Counted from the stretch's first letter, positions 43,702-52,210 are shown. The stretch: 61,526 nt of DNA from Cupriavidus sp. (GCA_031181345.1 JAPSLC010000029.1:1-61526); one strand, 5' to 3'. The notes: a model not told the origin generated them from the letters alone. Made by a program: numbers and translations.

Positions 43702-45396
43702 CTATTCCATCGCCAGCGGCTTGACCTGATCCGACAGGGCGCCGCGCAGCTCGACATCGGGCGTGCGCCGGACCAGGCCGAGCGCCAGCAGGGCCGCTGC
43801 CGCGCCGGCCGCGAAGATCCAGTGGAAACCGGCCTCGACGCCGCCGGTCAGCAGGTGCTGCACCTCCGGCGCCAGTTGTGCGAAGGCTTCGCTGCCATGG
43901 CGCAGGGCGCCAAGATCGAGCGGCGCGTCCACGCCGTCGTGTCCGGCCGCATGCAGGGCCCCGCGGAAGGCCAGGGTCAGCAGCGTGCCGGCCATCGCGC
44001 CGCCGAGCGCGCTGCCCAGCGAGCGCAGCACCAGCAGCGCGCCGGTGCCCGCGCCGGTGTCGCGGCGCTCGAGGGCGTTCTGCACGTTCATCAGCGTGCC
44101 GACCATGCAAATGCCCAGGCCCACGCCGGTCACGATCATCGCGGCCAGCAGCACCGCCAGCGAGCTGGCCGGCGTCGCGCTCGACAGCGCGGCCAGGCCC
44201 AGCGCCGCGGCGGCAAAACCGGCGCTCAGCAGCCCGCGCAGCCTGCCGAGCCGGGGCGCGAGCATGGCCACCACGAAGTTGCCGGCCACGGTGGACAACA
44301 GGAAGGGCACCACCAGCATGCCGGACATCGCCGCATCGGCGCCGCGCACCAGCTGGAAATGCAGCGGCAGCGCGAAGACGCACAGAAACAGCGCCGAAGC
44401 GGCCAGCGCCGAGGCGCCCACGCCGAGTACATAACTGCGGTTGGCGAACAGACGCGGCGGCAGCATCGGATCGCTGGCGCGCCGTTCCTGCCAGATCAGC
44501 GCCAGCACGCTCAGGCCGGTCAGCGCCGCCAATCCGGCCATCGGCGCGGACAGCCAGTCGTATCGCTCGCCGCCCCAGCTCATCGCCAGCAGGAAGGACA
44601 CGATCGCCACCGTCAGCAGCAGCGCGCCGCCCCAGTCCACGCGCGCCTTGCCGGCCGGGCGGGGCAACGCGCGCAAGCCGCGATGGCATAGCCACATCGC
44701 CAGCAGGCCGAGCGGCAGATTGATCCAGAACAGCCAGCGCCACGACAGATGATCCGACACCCAGCCGCCGAGCAGCGGTCCGGCCACCGACGCCACCGCC
44801 CACACCGCCGCCAGATAGCCCTGATAGCGGCCGCGCTGACGGGGCGACACCACGTCGGCGATGGCCGCTTGCGCCAGCGACATCAAGCCACCGCCGCCGA
44901 TGCCCTGCAGCGCGCGAAAGAGAATCAGCTGCTGCAGCGAGCCCGCCATCGCGCAGGCCAGCGAGGCCAGCACGAACAGCGCGATCGCAACCAGCAGCAG
45001 CCGGCGCCGGCCGAACGAGTCCGACAGCTTGCCGTAGAGCGGCGTGGTTACCGTTGAGGTAATCAGATAGGCGGTGACGATCCACGACAGATGGCCGAAG
45101 CCGTCGAGATCCTGGGCGATCGCCGGCACAGCCGGGATGACCACGGTCTGATCGAGCGCGGCGAGCAGAATGCACAGCACGATGCCGCCGATCACGCGCA
45201 GGATCGCGCGGTGGTCCGCTGCGGCGGCAACGGTCTGCACCGACCCGGGTACCACGTTGCCCGGGGGTGCGATCGAAGAGGAGGGGGAAGCGGAGGCGGG
45301 GGTAGGGCGGTCTGAAACGGCGGGGCGGGACATCGGAAGCGGCGGCGGGCGGCCGGGGAGAGCGGCCGGAGCCGGCCCTGGTGGGACCGGCTTCAT
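43702..45396 (-). CDS. MFS drug exporter, DHA2 family (EmrB/QacA type)
   Basis: A 564-residue, 14-helix multidrug antiporter. It has motif D1 (L-D-Q-T-V-V-I-P-A-V-P-x-I), motif A (YGKLSDSFGRRRLLL), motif B (LFRALQGIGGGG) and motif C (ASVAGPLLGGWVSDHLSWRW). The first 60 residues are Pro/Ser/Ala-rich and hydrophilic, more than usual. An ATG at 45333 (MSRPAV) could be the true start; neither has a ribosome site, but the upstream one lies just behind the predicted transcription start. A large inverted repeat precedes it, implying a repressor whose gene is not adjacent. Confidence 0.88.
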   Translation of the reverse strand: MKPVPPGPAPAALPGRPPPLPMSRPAVSDRPTPASASPSSSIAPPGNVVPGSVQTVAAAADHRAILRVIGGIVLCILLAALDQTVVIPAVPAIAQDLDGFGHLSWIVTAYLITSTVTTPLYGKLSDSFGRRRLLLVAIALFVLASLACAMAGSLQQLILFRALQGIGGGGLMSLAQAAIADVVSPRQRGRYQGYLAAVWAVASVAGPLLGGWVSDHLSWRWLFWINLPLGLLAMWLCHRGLRALPRPAGKARVDWGGALLLTVAIVSFLLAMSWGGERYDWLSAPMAGLAALTGLSVLALIWQERRASDPMLPPRLFANRSYVLGVGASALAASALFLCVFALPLHFQLVRGADAAMSGMLVVPFLLSTVAGNFVVAMLAPRLGRLRGLLSAGFAAAALGLAALSSATPASSLAVLLAAMIVTGVGLGICMVGTLMNVQNALERRDTGAGTGALLVLRSLGSALGGAMAGTLLTLAFRGALHAAGHDGVDAPLDLGALRHGSEAFAQLAPEVQHLLTGGVEAGFHWIFAAGAAAALLALGLVRRTPDVELRGALSDQVKPLAME

Positions 45397-45400
45397 CTGT

Positions 45401-45438
45401 TATTCAGTAAACGCAGAATTATATGCGTTTGCTGAATA
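45401..45438 (-). promoter_or_regulatory. 38-bp inverted repeat with embedded TATAAT before the DHA2 exporter
   Basis: Arms TATTCAGTAAACGCA and TGCGTTTGCTGAATA match at 14 of 15 positions with an 8-nt spacer. On the minus strand a perfect TATAAT (45423 to 45418) spans the spacer. Any protein bound here would block the promoter, so this is a strong candidate operator. No regulator gene lies next to it. Confidence 0.7.
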
Positions 45439-45467
45439 TGCCGCCCGCGTGCGGTGCTCCCTGGGCG

Positions 45468-45905
45468 CTAGCGCTTGCCGGCGATGTACTGCTCCAACTG
45501 CTCGATGATGAAGCGCTGTTCGGAGATGATGTCCTTGACCAGATCGCCGATCGACAGCATGCCGATCAGCTCGTCGCCCTCCATGACTGGCAGGTGGCGC
45601 AAGCGGTGCTGCGTCATCAGCGCCATGCATTCGTCGGTAGTCTGGTCAGCGCGTACATAGACGACCGCAGCGGTCATGATGTCCCGCACCAGGGTTTCGC
45701 GGGACGTTCGCTGCATCAGGATGACCTTGCGCGCATAGTCGCGTTCGCTGAGGATGCCGACGATCTTGCCGTGTTCCATCACCAGCAGCGCGCCGATGCT
45801 CTTTTCCGCCATCAACTGGAGCGCGGCATAAACCGTTGCGCTCGGCTGGATGCTGTAGATGGCTTGCGTCGGTTTGGACGCAAGGACCTGTCGTGCAGTT
45901 TTCAT
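45468..45905 (-). CDS. Two-CBS-domain protein
   Basis: A protein of about 145 residues made almost wholly of two CBS domains, which bind adenosyl nucleotides and act as energy-status sensors. The repeats are visible as YAALQLMAEKSIGALLVMEH with K-I-V-G-I-L-S-E-R-D-Y, and CMALMTQHRLRHLPVMEGDE with L-I-G-M-L-S-I-G-D-L-V. The C-terminal helix (ISEQRFIIEQLEQYIAG) is common in stand-alone members. AGGAG sits 6 nt before the second of two adjacent ATGs, which I took as start. No catalytic partner nearby. Confidence 0.88.
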   Translation of the reverse strand: MKTARQVLASKPTQAIYSIQPSATVYAALQLMAEKSIGALLVMEHGKIVGILSERDYARKVILMQRTSRETLVRDIMTAAVVYVRADQTTDECMALMTQHRLRHLPVMEGDELIGMLSIGDLVKDIISEQRFIIEQLEQYIAGKR

Positions 45906-46045
45906 CATCCACTCCTGGTCTGTCGGGAAGGACTGCGGCCCGCCCCGGCATCCGCGGCGGCGGGCGGCCCGCCGGCTGAGTCGGCGGTACGCCATTCCAG
46001 ATTAGCAAAGGATCGGGACGCGTCACAGGGTGACGGGGAAGAATC

Positions 46046-47170
46046 TTAGTGATGTGTACTTACCGGCATGTCGGCTCGCCTGCCCCAAACACGCGCCGAC
46101 TTGCGCGGTGCGCCAGGCGCTTCGGCCTCCACCGCACGCGGTCGCACGGCCAGCGCCTGGGCGCGTGCGACGATGGTTTGCAGTTCGATCTGGCTCACAC
46201 GGTCCCCATCCGGAAGGGCGGCAATGTCGCTCATGCGCCGCAACATCCGCCACACTGCCGGTCGCGGCAAGGCGGGCAGGACGGCGGCGAGATCCTTCAG
46301 CCGCCGGCTGATCACGTTGAATCCATTGACGGTGTTCGGGTCGGCATCCGGGAGCGGCGTGGCTGGCCGCTCCACTGCACCGGGGTTGACTGCGGCAACG
46401 AGGCCATCGGCCAGTTGCATGGCACCGTTTTCCAACCACTGCTGGAATGCCGGTCCGGTGGACAACCCGGCGGTCAGTTTCACGATCCGGCTGGCCGGCG
46501 CCATGTCGAAGGCATGGGTCTTGGCGAACTTGTCGCAGAGCGACGCCACCATTTCGTCGCGCCGCGTTCGCGCTGGCGTGTCGCGGGCCAGCGGGAGGGA
46601 ACACAGCGGCTCGACGAGAAGTTCGAGCTGGTCCAGGGACAGCGCATCGGGCAAGCCGCACAGTTGCTTGTTCACAAGCTTCAAATCTTCGACGGACGCG
46701 GCTGCCTCGCGGAAGTCCAGGCTGGCGGGCAGATCCACGTTCGGGTTGGGACCAGCGCAGAATGTCCGACAGAGTTCGTACAGCCAGGCCAGCCGGTCGT
46801 CGCCGGGCAGAAGGCCCTGCTCGGGAACGAGCTCCGCTCTTCCTTCCGATTGCGTGAAATGCCCGACGGTATGCCGAATGCGGGCGGCCCGAACGGACCC
46901 GCACGGCAGCACACGGCACAGGGTTCGCACGATGGCGAGCAATTGCTGCCGCCATGTCATATGCCGGAACGGCACTTCGACCAGGGTGCCTTCCCACCGC
47001 CCTGGTCTGCATTGAATCAGCTCGAAGCGAAAGCGGTTGCGCCCAAGTTGAACGATGTGATGGGAGCCGTCGCGATGAAGACGCTGCAGAAGCTCGCCGG
47101 GATGGCGCTGCACGGCTTGCCGGACGTCCTGGACGCTGGCAAATCGGTGGATGGTGGGGGGAACGCGCAT
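46046..47170 (-). CDS. Unrecognised alpha-helical protein
   Basis: A protein of about 374 residues (412 if a TTG at 47284 is used) that I do not recognise. It has no signal peptide or membrane segment. The sequence is rich in Leu, Ala and Arg and shows repeated Leu-rich helical segments about 40-50 residues apart, such as LVNKQLCGLPDALSL, LELLVEPLCSLPLA, RIVKLTAGLSTGP and NVISRRLKDLAAVLPALP. The spacing recalls alpha-helical repeat effectors (SKWP/XopAD type) but the motif match is weak. GC content and third-position bias are lower than in flanking genes, hinting at foreign origin. No ribosome site supports any start. Confidence 0.6.
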   Translation of the reverse strand: MRVPPTIHRFASVQDVRQAVQRHPGELLQRLHRDGSHHIVQLGRNRFRFELIQCRPGRWEGTLVEVPFRHMTWRQQLLAIVRTLCRVLPCGSVRAARIRHTVGHFTQSEGRAELVPEQGLLPGDDRLAWLYELCRTFCAGPNPNVDLPASLDFREAAASVEDLKLVNKQLCGLPDALSLDQLELLVEPLCSLPLARDTPARTRRDEMVASLCDKFAKTHAFDMAPASRIVKLTAGLSTGPAFQQWLENGAMQLADGLVAAVNPGAVERPATPLPDADPNTVNGFNVISRRLKDLAAVLPALPRPAVWRMLRRMSDIAALPDGDRVSQIELQTIVARAQALAVRPRAVEAEAPGAPRKSARVWGRRADMPVSTHH

Positions 47171-47467
47171 GATGGATGGCAGGCTGGAGTCTGGCAGGGA
47201 GGCATGGCCAGGAGCACCGCCGTGGAGGCCGTCGTACTGTTGCCATGCAGTGAACGCATGGCGCAAGTGTGACGAACTCGTCAAAATAGAACTTTCGGCA
47301 ATCTGCAGATTCCGCTTGAAGCGGCACGTCTTCAGAAGGTGGTCGTGGTTTCACGAACCGTCATCTGCTATCGACGGCAACGCCGGCCGCCAGCGGTGCG
47401 GTGATTTGCGGCATCATGGCGGCGTTGCCGATTCCATCGCGGGGTGTTGCCGCCCCGCCTGCGCGCC

Positions 47468-47761
47468 GTGCCCGCCAACGAAGTCCCTTCCCGCTCCCGC
47501 GATGCATCGCCCGCGCCGGGCGTACCGAATGCGTGCGCCCACTGCCTGGCGCTGGCGGCCGACACGCGCCGGCGCGAGCCGCACGAACGGCTGGCGTTGA
47601 AGCACACCGCGCCGCTGGTCAGCCAGAGTCCGGCCGGTGTGCCGTTCAGCATGCTGACCTTCGCGTGCCGCGAGTGCGGCACCACCTGGCGCCTGTACGA
47701 CCGGGCCAACGAATTGTTTGTGTCCTGGGTGCCACAGTGGCAGCCCGGTGCCTTGGGCTAA
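47468..47761 (+). CDS. Small hypothetical protein with two Cys pairs
   Basis: A hypothetical protein of about 97 residues. It carries two Cys-x2-Cys pairs (ACAHCLAL near residue 30 and FACRECGTTWRLY near residue 73) that could bind zinc, and a hydrophilic N-terminus. The start is uncertain: a GTG (VPANEVPS) is used here and a TTG 24 nt earlier is possible. It is isolated between the helical-protein gene and a Bug receptor. Coding potential rests only on length and the paired Cys. Confidence 0.45.
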   Translation: MPANEVPSRSRDASPAPGVPNACAHCLALAADTRRREPHERLALKHTAPLVSQSPAGVPFSMLTFACRECGTTWRLYDRANELFVSWVPQWQPGALG

Positions 47762-47879
47762 GATAGCGCCCGACGCCGGCCTGCGCCGGCTCGCCGGATG
47801 ATCGGGGTGGCGGCTTGATGCCGGCTATGACCGTCAAGTTCGGCCATCACCTCCTACAAAATTCCTGTCGCCAGCCACC

Positions 47880-48881
47880 ATGCCTGTTCCCTTCCGCCTG
47901 CCCGCACTCGGCGCCCTCGCCGCCCTTGCCGCCGTCACATCCTTTGCCGCCCTCGGCAGCGCGCCAGCGTCCGCCGCGGACAACTATCCGTCGCGCCCGA
48001 TCCGCCTGATCGTCGCCTATCCGACCGGCGGCATCAGCGATACGGTGGCGCGCGCGCTCGCCGAGCGGCTGTCCGATCAGATGGGAACGTCGGTGGTGGT
48101 CGAGAACAAGGCAGGCGCCGGCGGCAGCATCGGCATGGACGCGGTCGCCAAGGCGGCGCCGGACGGATACACGATCGGCTTTTCGTCGACCAGTCCGCTG
48201 ACCCTGAATCCGCACGTCGGCAAGGTGCATTACGACCCGCAGCGCGATATCGCGCCGGTGATGAGCGTGATGTATTCCCCGGTGATCGTGGTCGCCACCT
48301 CGAGCTTCAGCGGCAAGACTTTCCAGGATCTGGTCGCGCAGGCCAAGACCAGGCCGGGTGCGGTCCGGTGGGCGACCTCGGGCCTTGGCACGGTCGGCCA
48401 TGTCGTGCTCGAGCAGGTCAAGGCCAGGTCGCAAGCGGACCTCACGCTGATTCCGTACAAGGGAGCCGGGCAACAGATGAACGACGCGCTCGGTGGCCAG
48501 TTCGAGGTGATGAGCACCAATGCCAGCCCCGCGCTGACCCAGCAGATGCAGGCTGGACGTCTGCGTGCGCTGGCGGTCGGCGCGCCGAAGCGCATCGACG
48601 CGCTGGCCGAGGTGCCGACCTTCGCTGAATTGGGTTACCCGAAGGCCAATCTGACTTCGACTTTCGGCGTGTTCGCGCCCGGCAAGACGCCGGCGGCGAT
48701 CGTGGCGCGTCTGAATGCCGAACTGAACAAGGCGCTAGCCGCGCCGGAAGTCCGTGAACGCCTGCTCAAGGGCGGCGAGGTGCCGACCGGCGGCAGCGCG
48801 GCGCAGTTTGCCGCGGCGATCCGCGCCGAGTACGACGACAACGGCCGCATCGTCAAGGAAGCCGGCATCAAGGCGGACTGA
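47880..48881 (+). CDS. Bug-family tripartite tricarboxylate receptor, orphan
   Basis: A 333-residue periplasmic binding protein. The signal peptide ends near residue 33 (ASAADNYP), followed by the Bug opening Y-P-S-R-P-I-R-L-I-V, the binding-site YPTGGISDTVARALAERLS, VENKAGAGGSIGMDAVAKA and V-P-T-F-A-E-L-G-Y-P. In this family the carboxylate ligand is held by main-chain contacts of the P-x-x-P-G-G-like loop (here A-Y-P-T-G-G). No permease gene is adjacent, typical of the expanded orphan Bug set in Burkholderiales. It could serve either TctBA pair in the window. Confidence 0.92.
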   Translation: MPVPFRLPALGALAALAAVTSFAALGSAPASAADNYPSRPIRLIVAYPTGGISDTVARALAERLSDQMGTSVVVENKAGAGGSIGMDAVAKAAPDGYTIGFSSTSPLTLNPHVGKVHYDPQRDIAPVMSVMYSPVIVVATSSFSGKTFQDLVAQAKTRPGAVRWATSGLGTVGHVVLEQVKARSQADLTLIPYKGAGQQMNDALGGQFEVMSTNASPALTQQMQAGRLRALAVGAPKRIDALAEVPTFAELGYPKANLTSTFGVFAPGKTPAAIVARLNAELNKALAAPEVRERLLKGGEVPTGGSAAQFAAAIRAEYDDNGRIVKEAGIKAD

Positions 48882-48921
48882 GCTGCCGCGGCAGTACGCC
48901 GCACCAGGATCGCTGACGCGC

Positions 48922-49716
48922 TCAGGTCGGCGGCTGCGGATCGCAGCCGGGATCGGCCGCCTCGGCCGTGGCCCAGCGCGCCAACGCCGTCAATTCGTCG
49001 GGTTCGGTCAGCAAGCCGTCCTCGTCGAGCAGGCAGAACGCGATCAGCCCGCCCATCAGCCCGCCGGCCGCCGGCGCCACCCAGAACAGCCAAAGCTGCG
49101 CCATCGCCCAGCCCTGCACGAACAGCGCCTGGCCGGTGGCGCGGGCTGGATTGAGCGCGGCATAGGTCACCGGCAAGGCGAGCAGGTGCGCCATCGCCAG
49201 CGCCGGTCCCAGTACCACGGGGCCCGCCGCGATCAGGCGCCGCCGGCGCGTGACGCTGGCAGTCACCAGCGCCAGCATCGCGGTCGCCGCGAATTCGATC
49301 GCCAAGGCGCTCGGCATGTCGTAGCCCGCGGGGGAATGCAGACCGTAGCCGTTGGCGGCGAAGCGCTCGGACGACAAGGCGAAAGCCGGGCGGCCCTGGG
49401 CCGCCAGCATCAGCAAGGTTGCCGCGGCTACGGCACCGACCACTTGCGCGATGCCGTAGGGAATCACGTCGCGCCACGGGAAGCGCCGTGCCGCCGCCAG
49501 TCCGAGGCTGATGGCCGGGTTCAGATGCGCGCCGGAGATCGGTCCGACCGCACGAGCCATCGCATAGGCCGCCAGCCCGAAGGCGAGCGCGATGCACAGC
49601 AGGTCCGCGGCGGTGTCCGGTTTGCAGCCGGCCAGCACCACCACGCCGCATCCGGCAAAGATCAATCCGAAGGTGCCGACTGCTTCCGCGAGCAGCCTTC
49701 TGGCGAGAGAAGCCAT
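48922..49716 (-). CDS. MIP-family channel (aquaporin-like)
   Basis: A 264-residue membrane channel with six helices and both NPA loops: ISGAHLNPAISLGLA and TYAALNPARATGQA. The N-terminus LLAEAVGTFGLIFAGCG matches bacterial aquaporins. The second motif, N-P-A-R-x-x-G, is AqpZ-like and favours water over glycerol. AAGGA lies 7 nt before the ATG. It starts 10 bp after the response regulator gene on the same strand, so the two are probably co-transcribed, an unusual pairing. Confidence 0.88.
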   Translation of the reverse strand: MASLARRLLAEAVGTFGLIFAGCGVVVLAGCKPDTAADLLCIALAFGLAAYAMARAVGPISGAHLNPAISLGLAAARRFPWRDVIPYGIAQVVGAVAAATLLMLAAQGRPAFALSSERFAANGYGLHSPAGYDMPSALAIEFAATAMLALVTASVTRRRRLIAAGPVVLGPALAMAHLLALPVTYAALNPARATGQALFVQGWAMAQLWLFWVAPAAGGLMGGLIAFCLLDEDGLLTEPDELTALARWATAEAADPGCDPQPPT

Positions 49717-49726
49717 GGTTCGTTCC

Positions 49727-50419
49727 TTAGATGGGGTCGACCACATCGAGGCGGCAGCCGGCCGAATACACCGTGGTCAGCCGCACGCCGTTGTGCGGCC
49801 ACAGGGCCAGCTTGGTCCGCACGCGCGACAGATGGCTGTCGAGCGTGCGGGAACCGTCCGGCAGCGGGCGGCGCCAGACCTCGTCGATCATGGTCTGGCG
49901 CAACACCAGCTGGCCGAGATGCCGGAACAGCAAGATCGCCAGATCAAACTCCTTGGGTGACAGCATGACCGGGGCACCGGTCAGATACGCGCGTCGGTCG
50001 GTGGTCGAGAAACGGTAGGCACCGACCGACAGATCGAAGCAGCCTTCGCCCGTTTCCAGCATGCGCCGCGCGAGTGCCTGAACGCGGGCGGCCAGTTCGG
50101 CCCGCCGCACCGGCTTTGTGATGAACGCGTCGGCGCCTTCGGCGAGACCGCGACACAGCTGGCACTCCTCGGCGGCATCGCCGAGCAGCATCACCGGCAA
50201 GCGGCTGCCCAGTGTGCGCCGTACCCACAGCAGCACGTCCTGCGCGGCGATTCCCGGCACTTCCCAATCCAACAGCAGCATGTCGAACGCTTCCTGGCGC
50301 AATGCCATCATCAGGGTGCGTCCCTCTCGGAAGCGGATGCATCGATGGCCTTGCAGGCTCAGCGTTTGTTCCAGCACGACGGCCTGCGTGGGATCGTCCT
50401 GCAGCGCGGCGATTCTCAT
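49727..50419 (-). CDS. OmpR-family response regulator with altered switch residue
   Basis: A 230-residue regulator. The receiver has the acidic pair in ALQDDP, the phospho-acceptor Asp in MLLLDWEVPG and Lys in FITKPVRR, but the switch Ser/Thr position reads Gly (VMLLGDAAEE), so signalling may be unconventional. The winged helix is clear: LSPKEFDLAILLFRHLGQLV and DSHLSRVRTKLALW. It faces a paralogous regulator across a 357-bp intergenic region; the two share the same length and layout (LLLLDW, SPKEFDLA/TPKEFDLA). The aquaporin gene follows. Confidence 0.88.
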   Translation of the reverse strand: MRIAALQDDPTQAVVLEQTLSLQGHRCIRFREGRTLMMALRQEAFDMLLLDWEVPGIAAQDVLLWVRRTLGSRLPVMLLGDAAEECQLCRGLAEGADAFITKPVRRAELAARVQALARRMLETGEGCFDLSVGAYRFSTTDRRAYLTGAPVMLSPKEFDLAILLFRHLGQLVLRQTMIDEVWRRPLPDGSRTLDSHLSRVRTKLALWPHNGVRLTTVYSAGCRLDVVDPI

Positions 50420-50776
50420 GGCGTCTGCTCTCCTCGCGTGTCGATTTCGGTTGCGCGGGTCGCGGTGCCCCGGGCGCGACAAGGAAGTCTGCCGGCAAGG
50501 CTGTCACCGGACGCGGATCGCGAGAGCGCCGGCATTCGCCTTCGCCGTCGATCGCCGCTGGCATTGGCGCGGCGATGTCCATCCGCGCAGGCATCGTACG
50601 TTCAGACATCGGTATGCCGAAAGTGAGATTTTGTTGAAACCTCAAATTGAGGCAATTCCTATTTGTAAACGGCCGCGCGCCGTCTTAAATGCGGGGTGGT
50701 TCGATGCTCGATGGGAAGGGACCGGTCGCATGCAGGCCGGATTTCGATCGCTCTACACCGTAAACGGAGTTTGCGC
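50420..50776. other. Divergent region between two paralogous response regulators
   Basis: A 357-bp space without a credible gene. The half nearest the plus-strand regulator (about 50600-50690) is distinctly AT-rich and carries the promoter-like TTGAAA/TCCTAT pair and CCTCAA palindrome described separately. Confidence 0.6.
50634..50662 (+). promoter_or_regulatory. Candidate promoter with 13-bp palindrome in its spacer
   Basis: TTGAAA (50634-50639), 17 bp, TCCTAT (50657-50662). The spacer starts with CCTCAAATTGAGG (50640-50652), a palindrome around one A. A bound protein would sit between the hexamers. The -10 match is modest, so this is tentative. Confidence 0.35.
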
Positions 50777-51472
50777 ATGAAGATCGCATCGCTCGAAGAC
50801 GAACCCGCGCAGGCCGCGTGGATTCAGCAAATCGTGACCGAGGCCGGCCATTGCTGCGTCAGCTTCGGGCTGAGCCGGCAGTTGCTGCTGCGCTTGCGCG
50901 ACGAGAGTTTCGATCTGTTGCTGCTCGATTGGCAGATGCCCGACATGAGCGGCAAGGAAGTACTGCACTGGACCCGCGCCAATCTGGACCGGCGCGTGCC
51001 GGTGATGTTCCTGACCTGCCGCGGCGCTGAAGAAGATGTGGTCAGCGGCTTGTGCGCGGGGGCGGACGACTACATGGTCAAGCCGATCCGGCCGGGGGAG
51101 CTGACCGCGCGCATCCAGTCCCTGCTGCGCCGTACCGACAGCCGCCGCGGCGACACCGACGCCCGCGTCAGCCTGGGCGGCTATGTGTTCGACAGCGCCG
51201 CGCGCACCGTCACGCTGAACGGCCGCCTGGTCGAATTGACGCCGAAGGAATTCGACCTCGCGCTGCTGCTGTTTCGCAACGAGGGCCGCATCGTCGCGCG
51301 CAACTACATCGTTGCCGCGGTCTGGGGCAGGGAGATATCCCCGTTGTCGCGCACCATCGATACCCATATGTCGCGCGTTCGCAGCAAGCTGGGCTTGCGC
51401 GCCGATCGCGGTTTCCGGCTGATTCCCGTCTATACCCACGGCTATCGGCTGGAGGCGGTGCCCTTGCCATGA
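50777..51472 (+). CDS. OmpR-family response regulator
   Basis: A 231-residue regulator with a complete receiver: LEDEPAQ, phospho-acceptor Asp in LLLLDWQMPDMSG, Thr in VMFLTCRGAEE and Lys in YMVKPIRPGEL. The winged helix reads LTPKEFDLALLLFRNEGRIV with AVWGREISPLSRTIDTHMSR and VYTHGYRLEA. It is a paralogue of the opposed regulator. GGAG lies about 8 nt before the ATG. It overlaps a degenerate kinase gene by ATGA, so the pair is translationally coupled. Confidence 0.92.
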   Translation: MKIASLEDEPAQAAWIQQIVTEAGHCCVSFGLSRQLLLRLRDESFDLLLLDWQMPDMSGKEVLHWTRANLDRRVPVMFLTCRGAEEDVVSGLCAGADDYMVKPIRPGELTARIQSLLRRTDSRRGDTDARVSLGGYVFDSAARTVTLNGRLVELTPKEFDLALLLFRNEGRIVARNYIVAAVWGREISPLSRTIDTHMSRVRSKLGLRADRGFRLIPVYTHGYRLEAVPLP

Positions 51473-52197
51473 GACCGCGCGATTGGTTTGCCCGCCTCGG
51501 GGCATGGCGCCGCCGCTGGGCCCGCAGCGCAGCGCGGCGCGGCGATCCGGTATGGCGCGCGCTGGTGCATGGGGTGGCGCACGATCTGCGCGTTCCGCCC
51601 ACCGACATGCTGGCGCTCGCGGGGCTGTATCGCGCCGGCGCACTCGCCGGGCCTGCGTTTGCCGCGCAGGTCGTTACGCACGCGCGCGAGGCGCTGACCC
51701 GGGTCGATGAACTGGGCTGCCTGATCGAGGAGGCCGTTCACCCGTATCGCCGTGAAGCGGTCGATCTGGCGGCACTGGTCGCGGAATGCGTGGATGCCGC
51801 CTGGAGCGCAGCCGATGAGAACGGCGTGGTCTTGCATTGCCACGACCTGCCGACCTTCGCATGGGTGATTGGCGATGCCCGCATGCTCGAAATCGCGGTC
51901 ACCCGCCTGCTGGCCCGCGCGATCCTCAATGCCTCGCCCGGCGCCGCCGTGCATCTGCGGATCGGCGTCTCGCGCCGGGCCTGCTGCGTCGAGATCGCGA
52001 CAGCGGCCGCGTCGCCCAATGCCGTCGTCGCGGCGCTGTCACGCAGTGCCCCGGCCGGAATGTTCGTGCGGCGCGTGATGCGATGCCACCGCGGCAAGCT
52101 GACGTTGCGCAAGGAGGGCGGGGCGACGATCTGGCGTCTGGTGCTGCCCCAAAGCAAGAAAGCACCCGAAGGTGCTTTCCTGCCTGTCGATCGGTAG
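51469..52197 (+). CDS. Degenerate histidine-kinase-like protein
   Basis: A protein of about 242 residues coupled to the preceding regulator (ATGA overlap). A DHp-like helix with an H box (HGVAHDLRVPPTDMLALAGL, His near residue 38) is intact, but no transmembrane or sensing domain precedes it. The following ATPase-like region keeps an N-box-like R-A-I-L-N-A-S but lacks the D-x-G-x-G and G-x-G-L-x motifs; the G1 site reads EIATAAASPN. It may therefore not bind ATP and could be a phosphotransfer or scaffold partner. The last residues (KKAPEGAFLPVDR) are encoded by a terminator-like hairpin. Confidence 0.7.
   Translation: MRPRDWFARLGAWRRRWARSAARRGDPVWRALVHGVAHDLRVPPTDMLALAGLYRAGALAGPAFAAQVVTHAREALTRVDELGCLIEEAVHPYRREAVDLAALVAECVDAAWSAADENGVVLHCHDLPTFAWVIGDARMLEIAVTRLLARAILNASPGAAVHLRIGVSRRACCVEIATAAASPNAVVAALSRSAPAGMFVRRVMRCHRGKLTLRKEGGATIWRLVLPQSKKAPEGAFLPVDR
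52158..52179 (-). terminator. Terminator of the porin gene, inside the kinase-like gene's 3' end
   Basis: A 9-bp stem GAAAGCACC / GGTGCTTTC with, on the minus strand, a TTCG loop and TTGCTTT following. It lies about 32 nt beyond the porin stop. It overlaps the last codons of the plus-strand kinase-like gene, whose tail it encodes. Confidence 0.75.
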
Positions 52198-52210
52198 AAA
52201 ACGACGCCGA

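Noticed and set aside
46049..47272. A 407-codon plus-strand frame over the unrecognised helical protein
   Set aside because: Its residue composition is unnatural (Arg, Gly, Ala and Gln rich), and the minus-strand product reads as a plausible helical protein. Some doubt remains and is noted in the finding.
47341..47372. An hrpII/PIP-box-like TTCG-N16-TTCT upstream of the helical protein on the minus strand
   Set aside because: The second half-site has a mismatch (TTCT for TTCG), no -10 sits at the required distance, and no type III secretion genes are in view. Too weak to support effector status.
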